A stretch of DNA of 64,000 nt from Flaviflexus salsibiostraticola (GCF_003952265.1 NZ_CP034438.1:992001-1056000); one strand, 5' to 3'. Positions 8,666-17,024 are shown, counted from the first letter of the stretch. Numbers and translations: made by a program. Notes: generated by a model not told the origin, from the sequence alone.

Positions 8666-10407
8666 ACCAGGTCCTTCCCATCGCGGGCAATCGCGAGGTC
8701 ATCGCCTACGCGAAGGAGATCATCTCGCGCCATCGGTGGCGCTTCCTCGCCATCGTCATCATCCACGCGCTCGCCTCGGTCAGCGCGCTCGCCGTGCCGT
8801 ACATCGTCGGCCGCATCATCGATGCGGTGGTCGATGGGACGACTCGCGGCTACATCAACGGTGCCGCCCTCATCGTCGTCCTGTCCTACCTCATCTATGC
8901 CTTCCTCACCCGCGAGGTGCAGCTGCGGACGAGGGTGCTCGGCGAGCAGGTCTTCGCCGAGGTGCGCGAGGAGTTCCTCGATACGGTGACGACCCTGCCG
9001 CTGTCGACCGTTGAATCGGCGGGCACGGGCGACCTGCTGTCCCGCACGACGAACGATGTCGACCGGATCCAGTGGGTCATCCGCTTCGGCCTGCCCGCCC
9101 TCATCACCTCCGCGATCACAATCATCGTCACAGTTGTCATGGCGATCGTGGCCTCGCCGCTCGTCTCGCTGGCCTTCCTCCTCGGCATGCCCTTCATCGT
9201 CATCTCCGCCTACCGCTACCTGTCCCGGGCACGGGCCACCTACCTGTGGGAGGCGCAGGCCTGGGCGACCCTCAACTCCGTCGTCGCCGAGTCCGTCGAC
9301 TTCGTCGGGACGATCGACGCGATGGACCTGGGCAGGGCCCGCAGGTCCCGGATGAAGTCCGTCCTCATGGGTGACGCGTGGGACGCGAATGTGCGGGCGA
9401 CGAAGCTGCGGATGGAGCTCTTCTTCTTCCTCATCTTCGGCTGCGCCGTACCGACCGCCGCGGCGGTCGTGTGGGGCGCCCACCTCGTCGGGGCCGGGTA
9501 CGCGACGATTGGCATGGTGACGACGGTGGCCCTCTACACGGCCCAGCTGCGCAACCCGCTCACCGAGTTCCTCATGTGGCTCGACGAGCTCCAGGTCGCG
9601 TCCGTCTCCCTCGCCCGTATCGTCGGCGTCCGCCTCGTCGACACCGACAGGACTCCCTCTGGTGCCCGGCCCGCCGACGACAGGATCGTCGCAAAGGACG
9701 TCCGGTACGCCTATCGGGAGGGTCGGGACGTTCTGCACGGGATCAGCCTCGAGCTGGCTCCGGGCGAGCGCCTCGCGATCGTCGGCCCGTCGGGGGCCGG
9801 CAAGTCGACGTTCGGACGGATGCTCGCCGGCATCCACCCGCCCACGGGCGGGACGGTCACCGTCGGCGGCGTGCCCCTCGTCGATCTGAGCGAGGACGAG
9901 CTCCGCAGCGAGGTCGCCCTCGTCACGCAGGAGCACCACGTCTTCGTCGGCACGATCGCCGACAACCTGCGCCTGGCGAAGCCGGGTGCGGATGATGAGG
10001 AGCTCATCGCCGCCCTCGCCTCGGTCAACGCCCTCCCGTGGGTGACGGCACTGCCGGAGGGGTTGAAGTCTGAGGTCGGCTCCGGCGCGCTCGTGCTCAA
10101 TCCGGCTCAGGCCCAGCAGCTGGCGCTCGCGCGTCTTGTCCTCCTCGATCCGCACACGGTCGTCCTCGACGAGGCGACGTCCCTCATCGACCCGCGCTCC
10201 GCGCGGACGCTCGAGGCGAGCCTGTCGGCCGTTCTCGCCGGTCGCACGGTCGTTGCCATCGCCCACCGGCTCTACACGGCGCACGACGCCGACCGTGTCG
10301 CCGTCATCGAGGATGGCGTCATCCAGGAGCTCGGCTCGCACGATGAGCTCGTCTCCCAGGGCGGTGCGTACGCACGGCTCTGGGATACGTGGCACCGAGA
10401 GAGATAA
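8662..10407 (+). CDS. ABC exporter subunit 2, intact Walker motifs with degenerate signature
   Basis: Second half-transporter (581 residues), whose ATG overlaps the stop codon of subunit 1 (ATGA), implying coupled, equimolar synthesis. Six membrane segments occupy about residues 20-300. The ATPase domain has a perfect Walker A (GPSGAGKST, from residue 375), Walker B ending VVLDE (Asp503, Glu504) and an AHR H-loop. The LSGGQ signature is replaced by LNPAQAQQ (from about 479). Together the two subunits can build exactly one canonical ATP site: this Walker A facing the LSGGQ of subunit 1. Heterodimeric exporters of this kind export drugs, lipids or peptides; the substrate cannot be inferred. Confidence 0.9.
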   Translation: MNQVLPIAGNREVIAYAKEIISRHRWRFLAIVIIHALASVSALAVPYIVGRIIDAVVDGTTRGYINGAALIVVLSYLIYAFLTREVQLRTRVLGEQVFAEVREEFLDTVTTLPLSTVESAGTGDLLSRTTNDVDRIQWVIRFGLPALITSAITIIVTVVMAIVASPLVSLAFLLGMPFIVISAYRYLSRARATYLWEAQAWATLNSVVAESVDFVGTIDAMDLGRARRSRMKSVLMGDAWDANVRATKLRMELFFFLIFGCAVPTAAAVVWGAHLVGAGYATIGMVTTVALYTAQLRNPLTEFLMWLDELQVASVSLARIVGVRLVDTDRTPSGARPADDRIVAKDVRYAYREGRDVLHGISLELAPGERLAIVGPSGAGKSTFGRMLAGIHPPTGGTVTVGGVPLVDLSEDELRSEVALVTQEHHVFVGTIADNLRLAKPGADDEELIAALASVNALPWVTALPEGLKSEVGSGALVLNPAQAQQLALARLVLLDPHTVVLDEATSLIDPRSARTLEASLSAVLAGRTVVAIAHRLYTAHDADRVAVIEDGVIQELGSHDELVSQGGAYARLWDTWHRER

Positions 10408-10455
10408 CATGCCTGACCAGGTCTAACACGGTATATATTCGGTGTACTATTTCCG

Positions 10456-10484
10456 AAGGGACGCGCATCATCAGCGCGTCCCTT
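10456..10484 (+). terminator. Terminator after the ABC exporter operon
   Basis: Arms AAGGGACGCGC (10456-10466) and its complement (10474-10484) with a 7-nt loop, followed by TCAGTGTTTT, make a good intrinsic terminator about 50 bp after the second ABC gene. Confidence 0.85.
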
Positions 10485-10506
10485 CAGTGTTTTCTCAGCC
10501 ATCTCA

Positions 10507-10788
10507 GATGTTTTCTCCAGTCACCCTGTTAATTTCTCTGGCCTCCTCGCTGGCCCACAACTGCATAACCTTCGCATCGGCATCGACGTCGCGACGACCG
10601 TCGAGGATCAGGCCGGCGAGGCCGTCTCGGTCCTGACCGAGGCCGACAGCGCACAGCCCTTCACCGCCGAGGTCACCATCACGTTCCCCGAGACCGCCCC
10701 CGACGGTTCGGACTGGAACCTCGATCTCCAGGGCGAGACGCTCGACCTCACGAACCTGCAGCTCGAGCTCACGCAGAACGCACGCTGA
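10507..10788 (+). pseudogene. 5'-truncated remnant of an alternate-signal-peptide (SipW substrate) gene
   Basis: One frame stays open for about 94 codons and ends in TGA at 10788, four bases before the next gene. Its product (LRIGIDVATTVEDQ, then AEVTITFPETAPDG, ending LDLTNLQLELTQNAR) resembles the C-terminus of actinobacterial exported proteins with the SipW-type alternate signal peptide. There is no start codon or ribosome-binding site in frame, no signal peptide, and the open frame runs back into the terminator of the preceding operon. I read it as the surviving 3' end of a SipW-substrate gene whose front was deleted. It could alternatively mark an assembly or frameshift problem. Confidence 0.55.
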
Positions 10789-10791
10789 CCG

Positions 10792-11409
10792 ATGGCGAAC
10801 GCACTTACCGTGAACGGACCGGCAACCGCCGGTCCCTTCCGGCGTGCTGCGTTCGCCAGTGCAGCACTGGTCGCGTTCCTCGTTCTGCTTCCGCAGAACC
10901 CGACGCAGGCCCGCTTCTTCGACGCGCAGAGCGTGTCGGCCGCCCCCGTCGTCACGGGGCACCTGACCGTCGACGCTGTCCCCGGTACCGTTGAGGCGAT
11001 CCACACCACCCCCGAGGAGGCGCGTTCCGTCTCCGAAGAGGAGCTGTCCACGATCGTCATGGCTCCGGGGGACAGCGCCGAGATCGCACAGAACGTCGTC
11101 CTCTCGGCCACGGGTTCGACTCTTGCGGTCGACCTGGTCACGAGTGTCGATCAGACTCCCATGCCCGAGGGCATCGCCGTCCGCGAGGTCAGCGTCTCGG
11201 CGATTCCGACCCCGACGTCCACCACAGGCACGCCGCTCGCCCAGACGGCCACAGGCGACGTCATCCTCGAGTCCCTCCCCGCGGAGGGTGACCGGTACTT
11301 CCGGATCAGCTATTCACTCGAGCACGATGGGACGGTGTGTGCGCAGGAGTGTCACAGCACCGGCTCGCTCCCCCTCGTCACGGTCGACGCCGTACAGGTG
11401 ACCCGATGA
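10792..11409 (+). CDS. Exported SipW-operon protein A
   Basis: A 205-residue secreted protein with an N-terminal hydrophobic helix (about residues 17-34) followed by TQARFFDAQSVSAAPVVTGHLTVD. That is the layout of TasA/camelysin-like substrates of SipW peptidases, where a short motif after the helix leads into a beta-rich domain with TGxLxVD. Two close cysteines (CAQEC) lie near the C-terminus. The body looks like an all-beta domain with no catalytic motif. Its stop overlaps the start of the next gene, and two genes further is sipW. Probable fibre or surface component; function inferred only from context. Confidence 0.7.
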   Translation: MANALTVNGPATAGPFRRAAFASAALVAFLVLLPQNPTQARFFDAQSVSAAPVVTGHLTVDAVPGTVEAIHTTPEEARSVSEEELSTIVMAPGDSAEIAQNVVLSATGSTLAVDLVTSVDQTPMPEGIAVREVSVSAIPTPTSTTGTPLAQTATGDVILESLPAEGDRYFRISYSLEHDGTVCAQECHSTGSLPLVTVDAVQVTR

Positions 11410-12290
11410 CGGCGAAGCTCACGTCGGGACTCGCCGCCCTTCTCCTTTTCGGCCTCGCTCTCGTCGCCCTCTCCCCTTCGGGCGCCAGCCTCGCGCGATG
11501 GTCCGACAGCACCACCCTTGTCCAGTCCGACCTGACGGCAGAGCTCGCCCCCGACTCGCGCGGCGTAACAGTCGAGCCGGTCGACCTGCCGCCGGCGCCT
11601 GGATCCCAGCATTCGACACCCGGGTTCTCGTTCAACAATGGCTCAGCCGTGAGCCCCGCGGTCGTCAGACTGTCGAACCTCCGACTCGACCAGAGCTCGG
11701 GTGGCCTGAGCGCACAGAGCTACATCCAGCTCGCGCTCGCCTACGATAATGGGCATGGCCCTCGCACCTGCGAGGTGCTCACCGGGGAGCTGCGCGGCGG
11801 CACCGCCGATCCGGGCTCCTACACGTTCCTCACAGAGCCGATCAGGGGCAATGCGGTCCACACGGGCAAGGGATACTCCTTCCGCCCGAGCCTCTCGCTC
11901 GAGGTGCCCGCCGGGCAGACCGCCTACGTGTGCCCGCTCATCCAGTACAACGACGATCCCCAGCCCGGCAGGGCCGGCGGATTCCCGATGCCGAAGTTCG
12001 ACGGAACCTCGACCGACATCATCCTCACCTACAGCCACTCCTTCGAGGCACAGGACGGCAGCGGAACGTCGACGGCCCGATTCTCGCTGGCGAATCCCCT
12101 CGTGGTAGGCATGCGCTCAGCCGTCGAGCCTGAACCGACAGAGGCAGTGCCCGCGCCAGACTCCCAGAGCCCTGCCTCCACTCCGCCGAGCCATGAGGAC
12201 GACCCCGCTGCCGGACAGCCCTCCGAGACGGGCGCGGCTGTGGATCCCGCTCCGGAGGAATCGACAGCCGCCGGGCGGGGCGCGTCATGA
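11406..12290 (+). CDS. Exported SipW-operon protein B with Pro/Glu/Ser-rich tail
   Basis: A 294-residue protein (ATG overlapping the previous TGA). It has a signal helix at residues 5-28 followed by GASLARWSDSTTLVQSDL, strongly like the ARWSDS-type alternate signal peptide recognised by SipW. A beta-rich domain follows with two widely spaced Cys (HGPRTCEVL and YVCPLIQY) that could form a disulfide. After about residue 245 the sequence becomes a low-complexity Pro/Glu/Ala/Ser tail resembling a wall-spanning stalk, but it has no sorting signal. Stop and sipW start overlap (ATGA). Likely a SipW substrate and structural surface protein. Confidence 0.75.
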   Translation: MTAKLTSGLAALLLFGLALVALSPSGASLARWSDSTTLVQSDLTAELAPDSRGVTVEPVDLPPAPGSQHSTPGFSFNNGSAVSPAVVRLSNLRLDQSSGGLSAQSYIQLALAYDNGHGPRTCEVLTGELRGGTADPGSYTFLTEPIRGNAVHTGKGYSFRPSLSLEVPAGQTAYVCPLIQYNDDPQPGRAGGFPMPKFDGTSTDIILTYSHSFEAQDGSGTSTARFSLANPLVVGMRSAVEPEPTEAVPAPDSQSPASTPPSHEDDPAAGQPSETGAAVDPAPEESTAAGRGAS

Positions 12291-12847
12291 CCACCGACAG
12301 CACCCGCAGGCAGGCCGGGCCCGTCACCTGGATGCTGCGGGTGGTGTGGACCATCCTCGCCGTCTTCGTCCTCATTATTCTGCTTGCCAGCGTCGCCGTT
12401 CCTGCCGTGCGCGGCTGGGTGCCGCTGACAATCGCCTCGGGATCGATGGAGCCGACCTATCCCGTTGGGTCCATGGTGATCGCCGACCCCGTCACCCAGG
12501 AGGAGAGCAGGTCTCTCATGACGGGCGACGTCATCACCTTCATGCCCTACCCCGACGACCCCACGCTCGTCACCCATCGGATCATCGGCATGAGCAGGGG
12601 CGTCGATGGAACGGTGTCCTACACGACGCAGGGGGACGCCAATTCGGTCCCGGATCCCGACCCCGTCAACGACTTCCAGGTGAGGGCCGTGGTCAAGTAC
12701 CACATCCCTCGCCTCGGCTACGTGGCAGGCTGGCTCTCCGGGCATCAGAAGCAGGCGCTGGTCTACGTCATCGTCGGCGGCCTCTCCCTCTATACGATCT
12801 ATCAGGTATCGGCAGGAATCCGTGAGAGAAGGAGGAGCCGTGCGTAG
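12287..12847 (+). CDS. sipW: SipW-type (ER-like) signal peptidase I
   Basis: Membrane-bound peptidase of family S26B that removes alternate signal peptides from matrix-type proteins. The 186-residue protein has an N-terminal helix (about 17-40), the catalytic Ser53 in SGSMEPTYPVG, and His97 in LVTHRIIG in place of the lysine of LepB-type enzymes. GDAN precedes the acidic residues, and a second helix lies near the C-terminus. This Ser/His architecture separates it from the ordinary signal peptidase at 51831-52598. It sits third in a four-gene cluster with overlapping ends, between its presumed substrates. Confidence 0.9.
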   Translation: MTTDSTRRQAGPVTWMLRVVWTILAVFVLIILLASVAVPAVRGWVPLTIASGSMEPTYPVGSMVIADPVTQEESRSLMTGDVITFMPYPDDPTLVTHRIIGMSRGVDGTVSYTTQGDANSVPDPDPVNDFQVRAVVKYHIPRLGYVAGWLSGHQKQALVYVIVGGLSLYTIYQVSAGIRERRRSRA

Positions 12848-13580
12848 GTTCATGCCGGCAATTCTCCTCGCCTCGCTCGTGTCCCTCCCGCTCGCGTCGG
12901 TTCAGCCGAGTCGTGCCGCGTCCGCGCTGCCTGTCTGCGCGGCGGAGCCGGACCTCTCCCACATCACCATCGCAACTCCCCCATCGGACCCGGTCCCCCT
13001 CAACCAGGCGGGTGCCCTCGACCTGTTCTCGAACACTCTCGTCGAGGGCGACATCTACCACCGCACGCTCACGCTCGAGAACACCGGCCTCGTCGACATG
13101 GCGCTCAGCGCCCACGTCAAAGGCGTCGACGTGCCGGAGTTCTTCACGACCGATCCCACGCCCGTCACCTTCAAGGTCGACGATTCCAGCTGGATCATCT
13201 CCCCCGGAACCGGTGAGCAGGTCAGCTTCAGGCTGGAACCGCTTGATGCGGGCGAGCGCAGGGAGGTCGATGTGTCGATGTCCCTTCAATGGAGCGACGA
13301 CCTTGTCAAGAAGCCCGAAAGCCTGTCTGGCATATACGGCCTCTCCGTGGGGGCCACCGTGTACTGCGAGGCCCCCTCAACCGCCGCGAGTCCTGAGTCC
13401 GGGCCGACGCCGGACGTCGGCTCCGGCAACACGACAACGGAGGATGGGCTGGTGTGGACCGGGGTCAACGTCCGCTCGCTGTCGCTCATCGCGGCCGGGC
13501 TCCTCGCCCTCGGGCTCTTCATCAAGCGGCGGAGCAGATCCGAGCGCGACTCCACCGCGCAGGCGAACCTCCCGTCTTAG
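12840..13580 (+). CDS. Exported SipW-operon protein C with LVWTG sorting-like tail
   Basis: A 246-residue protein read from GTG at 12840, chosen because GGAGGAG lies right upstream; the start overlaps the sipW end. It has a signal peptide (cleavage near PSRAASA), then a beta-rich domain resembling CHRD/fibronectin-like or WxL-type surface domains (SNTLVEGDIYHRTLTLENTG). The C-terminus shows LVWTG (204-208), a hydrophobic helix and a basic KRRSRSER tail, exactly the layout of a sortase cell-wall sorting signal but with Val in place of Pro. A class C sortase is encoded 26 kb away. Probable anchored component of the SipW-dependent surface structure. Confidence 0.75.
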   Translation: MRRFMPAILLASLVSLPLASVQPSRAASALPVCAAEPDLSHITIATPPSDPVPLNQAGALDLFSNTLVEGDIYHRTLTLENTGLVDMALSAHVKGVDVPEFFTTDPTPVTFKVDDSSWIISPGTGEQVSFRLEPLDAGERREVDVSMSLQWSDDLVKKPESLSGIYGLSVGATVYCEAPSTAASPESGPTPDVGSGNTTTEDGLVWTGVNVRSLSLIAAGLLALGLFIKRRSRSERDSTAQANLPS

Positions 13581-13743
13581 TTGTGCCAGCTGTGAGGCCT
13601 CCACGGTCGGTCTCGTGGTGACCGAGTCCCCCACTCGCACAGGACTCTCGTCATCTCCTCAAGCCAGGTAGGGGGTCGCGGGGCGGCGGCATCCCTCTGC
13701 CTTACGTCTCGACAGCCCGGCGTCGACATGCCATCATCGTGCG

Positions 13744-14442
13744 ATGACAGTGAGTGACAAGGACGCGACCGTCGACGACGACAGATCAACTCCCTGGCTC
13801 GCCGCATTTACGACGGAGATGGCCCTCGATGTCGGACTTGGGTTGGCGGCCTACTGGATTGCGGTGATGGCCGGCTGGGACCTTGTCTACGCGCTCATCC
13901 TCGGAGGTGCGGTCGCGGCGCTTCGCGCCGTCTGGACCGCATGGCGCTCACGCACCGTCGACACTTTCCTCCTCCTCGTCGTCCTCACTTTCCTCCTGAC
14001 CGTCGCGCTGTCCTGGTGGTCCGGTGATGTCAGGGTGCTCCTCTTGAGAAGCGCAGCCACCAGCGGAATGTTCGCCGCAGTGGCAGCTGGAAGCCTGCTC
14101 TGGGGAAGACCGCTGATGCTCTTCATCATCCGACGATTCGCGGCTCCCGGCCCGGCCGGTCGAGCCGAGTGGGACATGCTGTGGCGGGAGAGCACTCCGT
14201 TCCGCTGGCTGCACCGCCGCGTCACGGCCGTCTGGGCTGTGGTCTATCTTCTGTCCACGGGCGGCCAGGTCCTCACCATCCTCCTCGTACCGATGGAGAT
14301 CGCCGTCCCCCTGCTTCGCATCGCGTCCCCCGCTGTGACGGTGGCGATGGTCGCCTGGACCGCCTGGTACATGTCCCGCGCCGAGCGGAACCTCAACCGC
14401 CCGCTGCGGGATTCCGAGGCCGCTGCCGCCGAATCCGGCTGA
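13744..14442 (+). CDS. DUF3159/VC0807-like membrane protein
   Basis: A 232-residue protein with about six membrane segments and the internal pattern WDLVYALILGGAVAALRAVW of the actinobacterial DUF3159 / VC0807 family, whose role is unknown. A conserved FRWLHRRVTAVWAVVY segment precedes the last two helices. It is read alone on the plus strand, convergent with the SURF1 gene 29 bp away. The start is the first ATG after a gap of about 160 bp. Confidence 0.65.
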   Translation: MTVSDKDATVDDDRSTPWLAAFTTEMALDVGLGLAAYWIAVMAGWDLVYALILGGAVAALRAVWTAWRSRTVDTFLLLVVLTFLLTVALSWWSGDVRVLLLRSAATSGMFAAVAAGSLLWGRPLMLFIIRRFAAPGPAGRAEWDMLWRESTPFRWLHRRVTAVWAVVYLLSTGGQVLTILLVPMEIAVPLLRIASPAVTVAMVAWTAWYMSRAERNLNRPLRDSEAAAAESG

Positions 14443-14471
14443 ACACCGGCCGCCCAGCGGCTCAGTGCGGC

Positions 14472-15335
14472 TCAGTGCCGAGACTGACGCTCAGCAAGCT
14501 CGTCCGCCCACTCCTCCAGCATCTCGTCTTCCCTCCGACGTAGGACCGCACCGCGGAGGACTCGGAACCAGATGAAGAGCGCGAACCCGGCGAAGATCAC
14601 CCATTCGACCGCGTAGGCCGCGTTCTGCAGGTTGAATCCGCCTTCCTCGATCGGACCGGGCGGCGGAGCGTGCCGGACGCCGTCAGAGGCCTCCTGCGGC
14701 TCCACATCGATCGGATTCCCGGCCGCGTCGAGTTCGGCGGCGTCCTCGTCGACACCGAACTCGACGATATAGCCGGAGAGGATAGGGCCGCCCCAGGCGT
14801 TGACGAGCTCGGCTGCGGAGACGGAGAGCGCGGTCGTCTCTGTCAGTCCCCCAATCGAGTCCTCCGGATCGGCGAGGTGGCCGAAGATGGTCTGTTCCCC
14901 GTCGGGAATCGGTGGCAGGTCCTGCCCCGCGGGCACCCAGCCACGCACGACGGGCACGCTCCCGCCCGCGTCGGGCCCGTCTGACAGGACGAACTGGGCG
15001 AGGATGAGGTCGGCAGCCTCGCCGCCGACCGAGCGGTCGATAACACGAAGCTGGTCGACGAACGTTCCCGTCGCGTAGACGGGCCGGGCATATTCCTCGC
15101 TCGTCATCGTCGTCTGCAGGCGAAGGACATCGTGCATCGCCTGGGCCGGCTCGCCGAGCCTCTCCTCGTGCTGGGCGATAACTCGGTCGGCGCCGCGGGA
15201 TGTCGCCCGCTCGAGCTGCCAGTAGCCGAGTCGGATGCAGACCGCGGCGGCGAGGACGAGAACGATGAAGAGGACAATCATGCGGGGGGTCAGTGCTTCG
15301 CGGACCCAGATGTTCGTTCGCCCGTCCGTTTCCAT
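14472..15335 (-). CDS. SURF1 family protein
   Basis: SURF1 proteins assist assembly and heme insertion of cytochrome c oxidase. The 287-residue product has the typical two-helix plan: an N-terminal helix (about 18-37) ending in RLGYWQLERA, a periplasmic domain with ARPVYATGTF and VPVVRGWVPAG, and a C-terminal helix (VEWVIFAGFALFIWFRVL). The pattern is diagnostic. Its presence implies an aerobic haem-copper oxidase elsewhere in the genome. The gene is divergent from pta; its start lies 6 nt from a good -10 box with no Shine-Dalgarno, suggesting a leaderless message. Confidence 0.88.
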   Translation of the reverse strand: METDGRTNIWVREALTPRMIVLFIVLVLAAAVCIRLGYWQLERATSRGADRVIAQHEERLGEPAQAMHDVLRLQTTMTSEEYARPVYATGTFVDQLRVIDRSVGGEAADLILAQFVLSDGPDAGGSVPVVRGWVPAGQDLPPIPDGEQTIFGHLADPEDSIGGLTETTALSVSAAELVNAWGGPILSGYIVEFGVDEDAAELDAAGNPIDVEPQEASDGVRHAPPPGPIEEGGFNLQNAAYAVEWVIFAGFALFIWFRVLRGAVLRRREDEMLEEWADELAERQSRH

Positions 15336-15341
15336 GGGTAG

Positions 15342-15369
15342 ATACTATGTCACATTTGCCGCTAGTCAG
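15342..15369 (-). promoter_or_regulatory. Candidate leaderless promoter of the SURF1 gene
   Basis: On the minus strand CTGACT (15364-15369), a 16-bp spacer and TAGTAT (15342-15347) lie upstream of the ATG at 15335. Only 6 nt separate the -10 box from the ATG, so transcription would begin at or next to the start codon. Confidence 0.45.
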
Positions 15370-15435
15370 CCCTCGCCTGGGACTTATGGCGGATAATGGT
15401 GGGGTACTGGAGCGTTTTCGGGAAGGAACAACGTC

Positions 15436-17007
15436 GTGACTGACTCTCTCTATCTCACATCGACCGAGCAGACCACCGGGGGCATCGGCATCGCTCGTCA
15501 GATCCTGGAGATACTCGGCAGGGCCTACGCAAACGTGGGCGTCTTCCGGCCCTACGTCAACGGCGCTCCCGAGGATGATCCGATCGTGAGCGAGTTCGGC
15601 GCCTGGCACGGCACCACCCGGGACCACTACTTCGAGGACGAGGCATCCTCCCTCAACACGATCATCCGGGCCTACCGGAAGAGGGCGCTCGACTACGATG
15701 CCGTCCTCATCATCGGCCACACCGAAGGCGATCCAGTCAACCCCGGCCTCATCGCCCGCTCCGGCCGCACGGCCGCGAACCTCGGATCAACCGTCGCCCT
15801 CGTCGTCGACGGGGCTCGGCGCAGCGCCGACCGTCTCGCCGGCTACGTCGACCTGGCACGGGTCGAGATGTCGGGCTCTCGAGTCAAAGTGAACTCCGTC
15901 TTCGTCGTCAACCCGCCGGAGGGCGTCGAAGAGGAGATCGCCGAGGATCACCCGGACATGCTCGTCTTCACGCACGGCGCGGACGAGCGGGTCCTCGAGG
16001 CGTTCCGCGAGAAGCCCACCCTGCGCACCCCCCTCATGTTCCAGACCGAGCTCATGGAGCGGGCGAGGGTCGAACGCCGCACGATCGTCCTTCCCGAGTC
16101 CGAAGACGATCGCGTTCTCCAGGCCGCGTCGATCATCCTCGCGAACGATGTCGCCGATATCGTGCTCGTCGGAAACCGCAACGAGGTGCTCGCCCGCGCC
16201 GCGGAGCGGGGCTACAGCCTCGAGTCGGCTCGTTTCGTCGACCCGTCCGATCCCGCCCATCTCGACCGCTACATCCCCGAGCTCGTGAGGCTGCGCCAGA
16301 AGAAGGGCATGACCGAGGAGCAGGCGCGCGAGAAGCTCACGGACGTGTCCTACTTCGGGACGATGATGGTGCATCTGGGTGACGCCGACGGCATGGTGTC
16401 CGGCGCGACGCATACCACCGCCGAGACGATCATCCCCTCCTTCCAGATCATCAAGACGAAGCCCGATACCTCGATCGTGTCCTCCGTCTTCCTCATGCTC
16501 ATGGCCGACCGGGTTCTCGTCTACGGCGACTGCGCGGTCAACACCAATCCGACCCCCGAGCAGCTCGCCGATATCGCTGTGAGCTCGGCGGAGACCGCCG
16601 TCCAATTCGGCGTCGACCCCCGGGTCGCGATGCTCTCCTACTCGAGCGGCGCCTCGGGCACCGGCGCCGATGTCGAGGCCGTCGTCGAGGCGACGCGGCT
16701 CGCGCGGCAGAAGAACCCGAACCTCCTCATCGAGGGACCGATTCAGTACGACGCTGCGGTCGACCCCGCGGTGGCACGGAAGAAGATGCCGGAATCGCCG
16801 GTGGCCGGCAGGGCCAATGTCTTCATCTTCCCCAACCTCAATGCGGGCAACATCGGCTACAAGGCCGTTCAGCGCTCCTCCGGAGTCGTTGCGGTGGGCC
16901 CGATCCTCCAGGGCCTCAACAAGCCCGTCAACGATCTTTCCCGCGGCGCCCTCGTCGACGACATCGTCAACACCATTGCCATCACCGCCGTCCAGGCCCA
17001 GAACTAG
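15436..17007 (+). CDS. pta: Phosphate acetyltransferase, short form
   Basis: Interconverts acetyl-CoA and acetyl phosphate; with the next gene it forms the acetate overflow/ATP-generating pathway. The C-terminal PTA_PTB catalytic domain (about residues 200-520) is intact (RRTIVLPESEDDRVLQAA, and SYSSGASGTGADVEAV). The N-terminal AAA_26-like domain is short, and its P-loop position reads STEQTTGGIG rather than a GKS motif. At 523 residues the protein is well below the roughly 700 of full-length enzymes, and the DRTGG regulatory domain is missing. Translation starts at GTG after a GGAAGGAAC site. ackA follows 17 bp later. Confidence 0.93.
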   Translation: MTDSLYLTSTEQTTGGIGIARQILEILGRAYANVGVFRPYVNGAPEDDPIVSEFGAWHGTTRDHYFEDEASSLNTIIRAYRKRALDYDAVLIIGHTEGDPVNPGLIARSGRTAANLGSTVALVVDGARRSADRLAGYVDLARVEMSGSRVKVNSVFVVNPPEGVEEEIAEDHPDMLVFTHGADERVLEAFREKPTLRTPLMFQTELMERARVERRTIVLPESEDDRVLQAASIILANDVADIVLVGNRNEVLARAAERGYSLESARFVDPSDPAHLDRYIPELVRLRQKKGMTEEQAREKLTDVSYFGTMMVHLGDADGMVSGATHTTAETIIPSFQIIKTKPDTSIVSSVFLMLMADRVLVYGDCAVNTNPTPEQLADIAVSSAETAVQFGVDPRVAMLSYSSGASGTGADVEAVVEATRLARQKNPNLLIEGPIQYDAAVDPAVARKKMPESPVAGRANVFIFPNLNAGNIGYKAVQRSSGVVAVGPILQGLNKPVNDLSRGALVDDIVNTIAITAVQAQN

Positions 17008-17024
17008 CCCGAAAGGCACCTCAA

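Noticed and set aside
8623..10410. Minus-strand open frame of 595 codons opposite ABC subunit 2
   Set aside because: The plus-strand frame has Walker A, Walker B and an ATGA overlap with its partner; the reverse is a shadow.
12287..12847. Second copy of the housekeeping signal peptidase
   Set aside because: The Ser/His pair and lack of a catalytic Lys make it a SipW/ER-type enzyme, different from LepB at 51831-52598.
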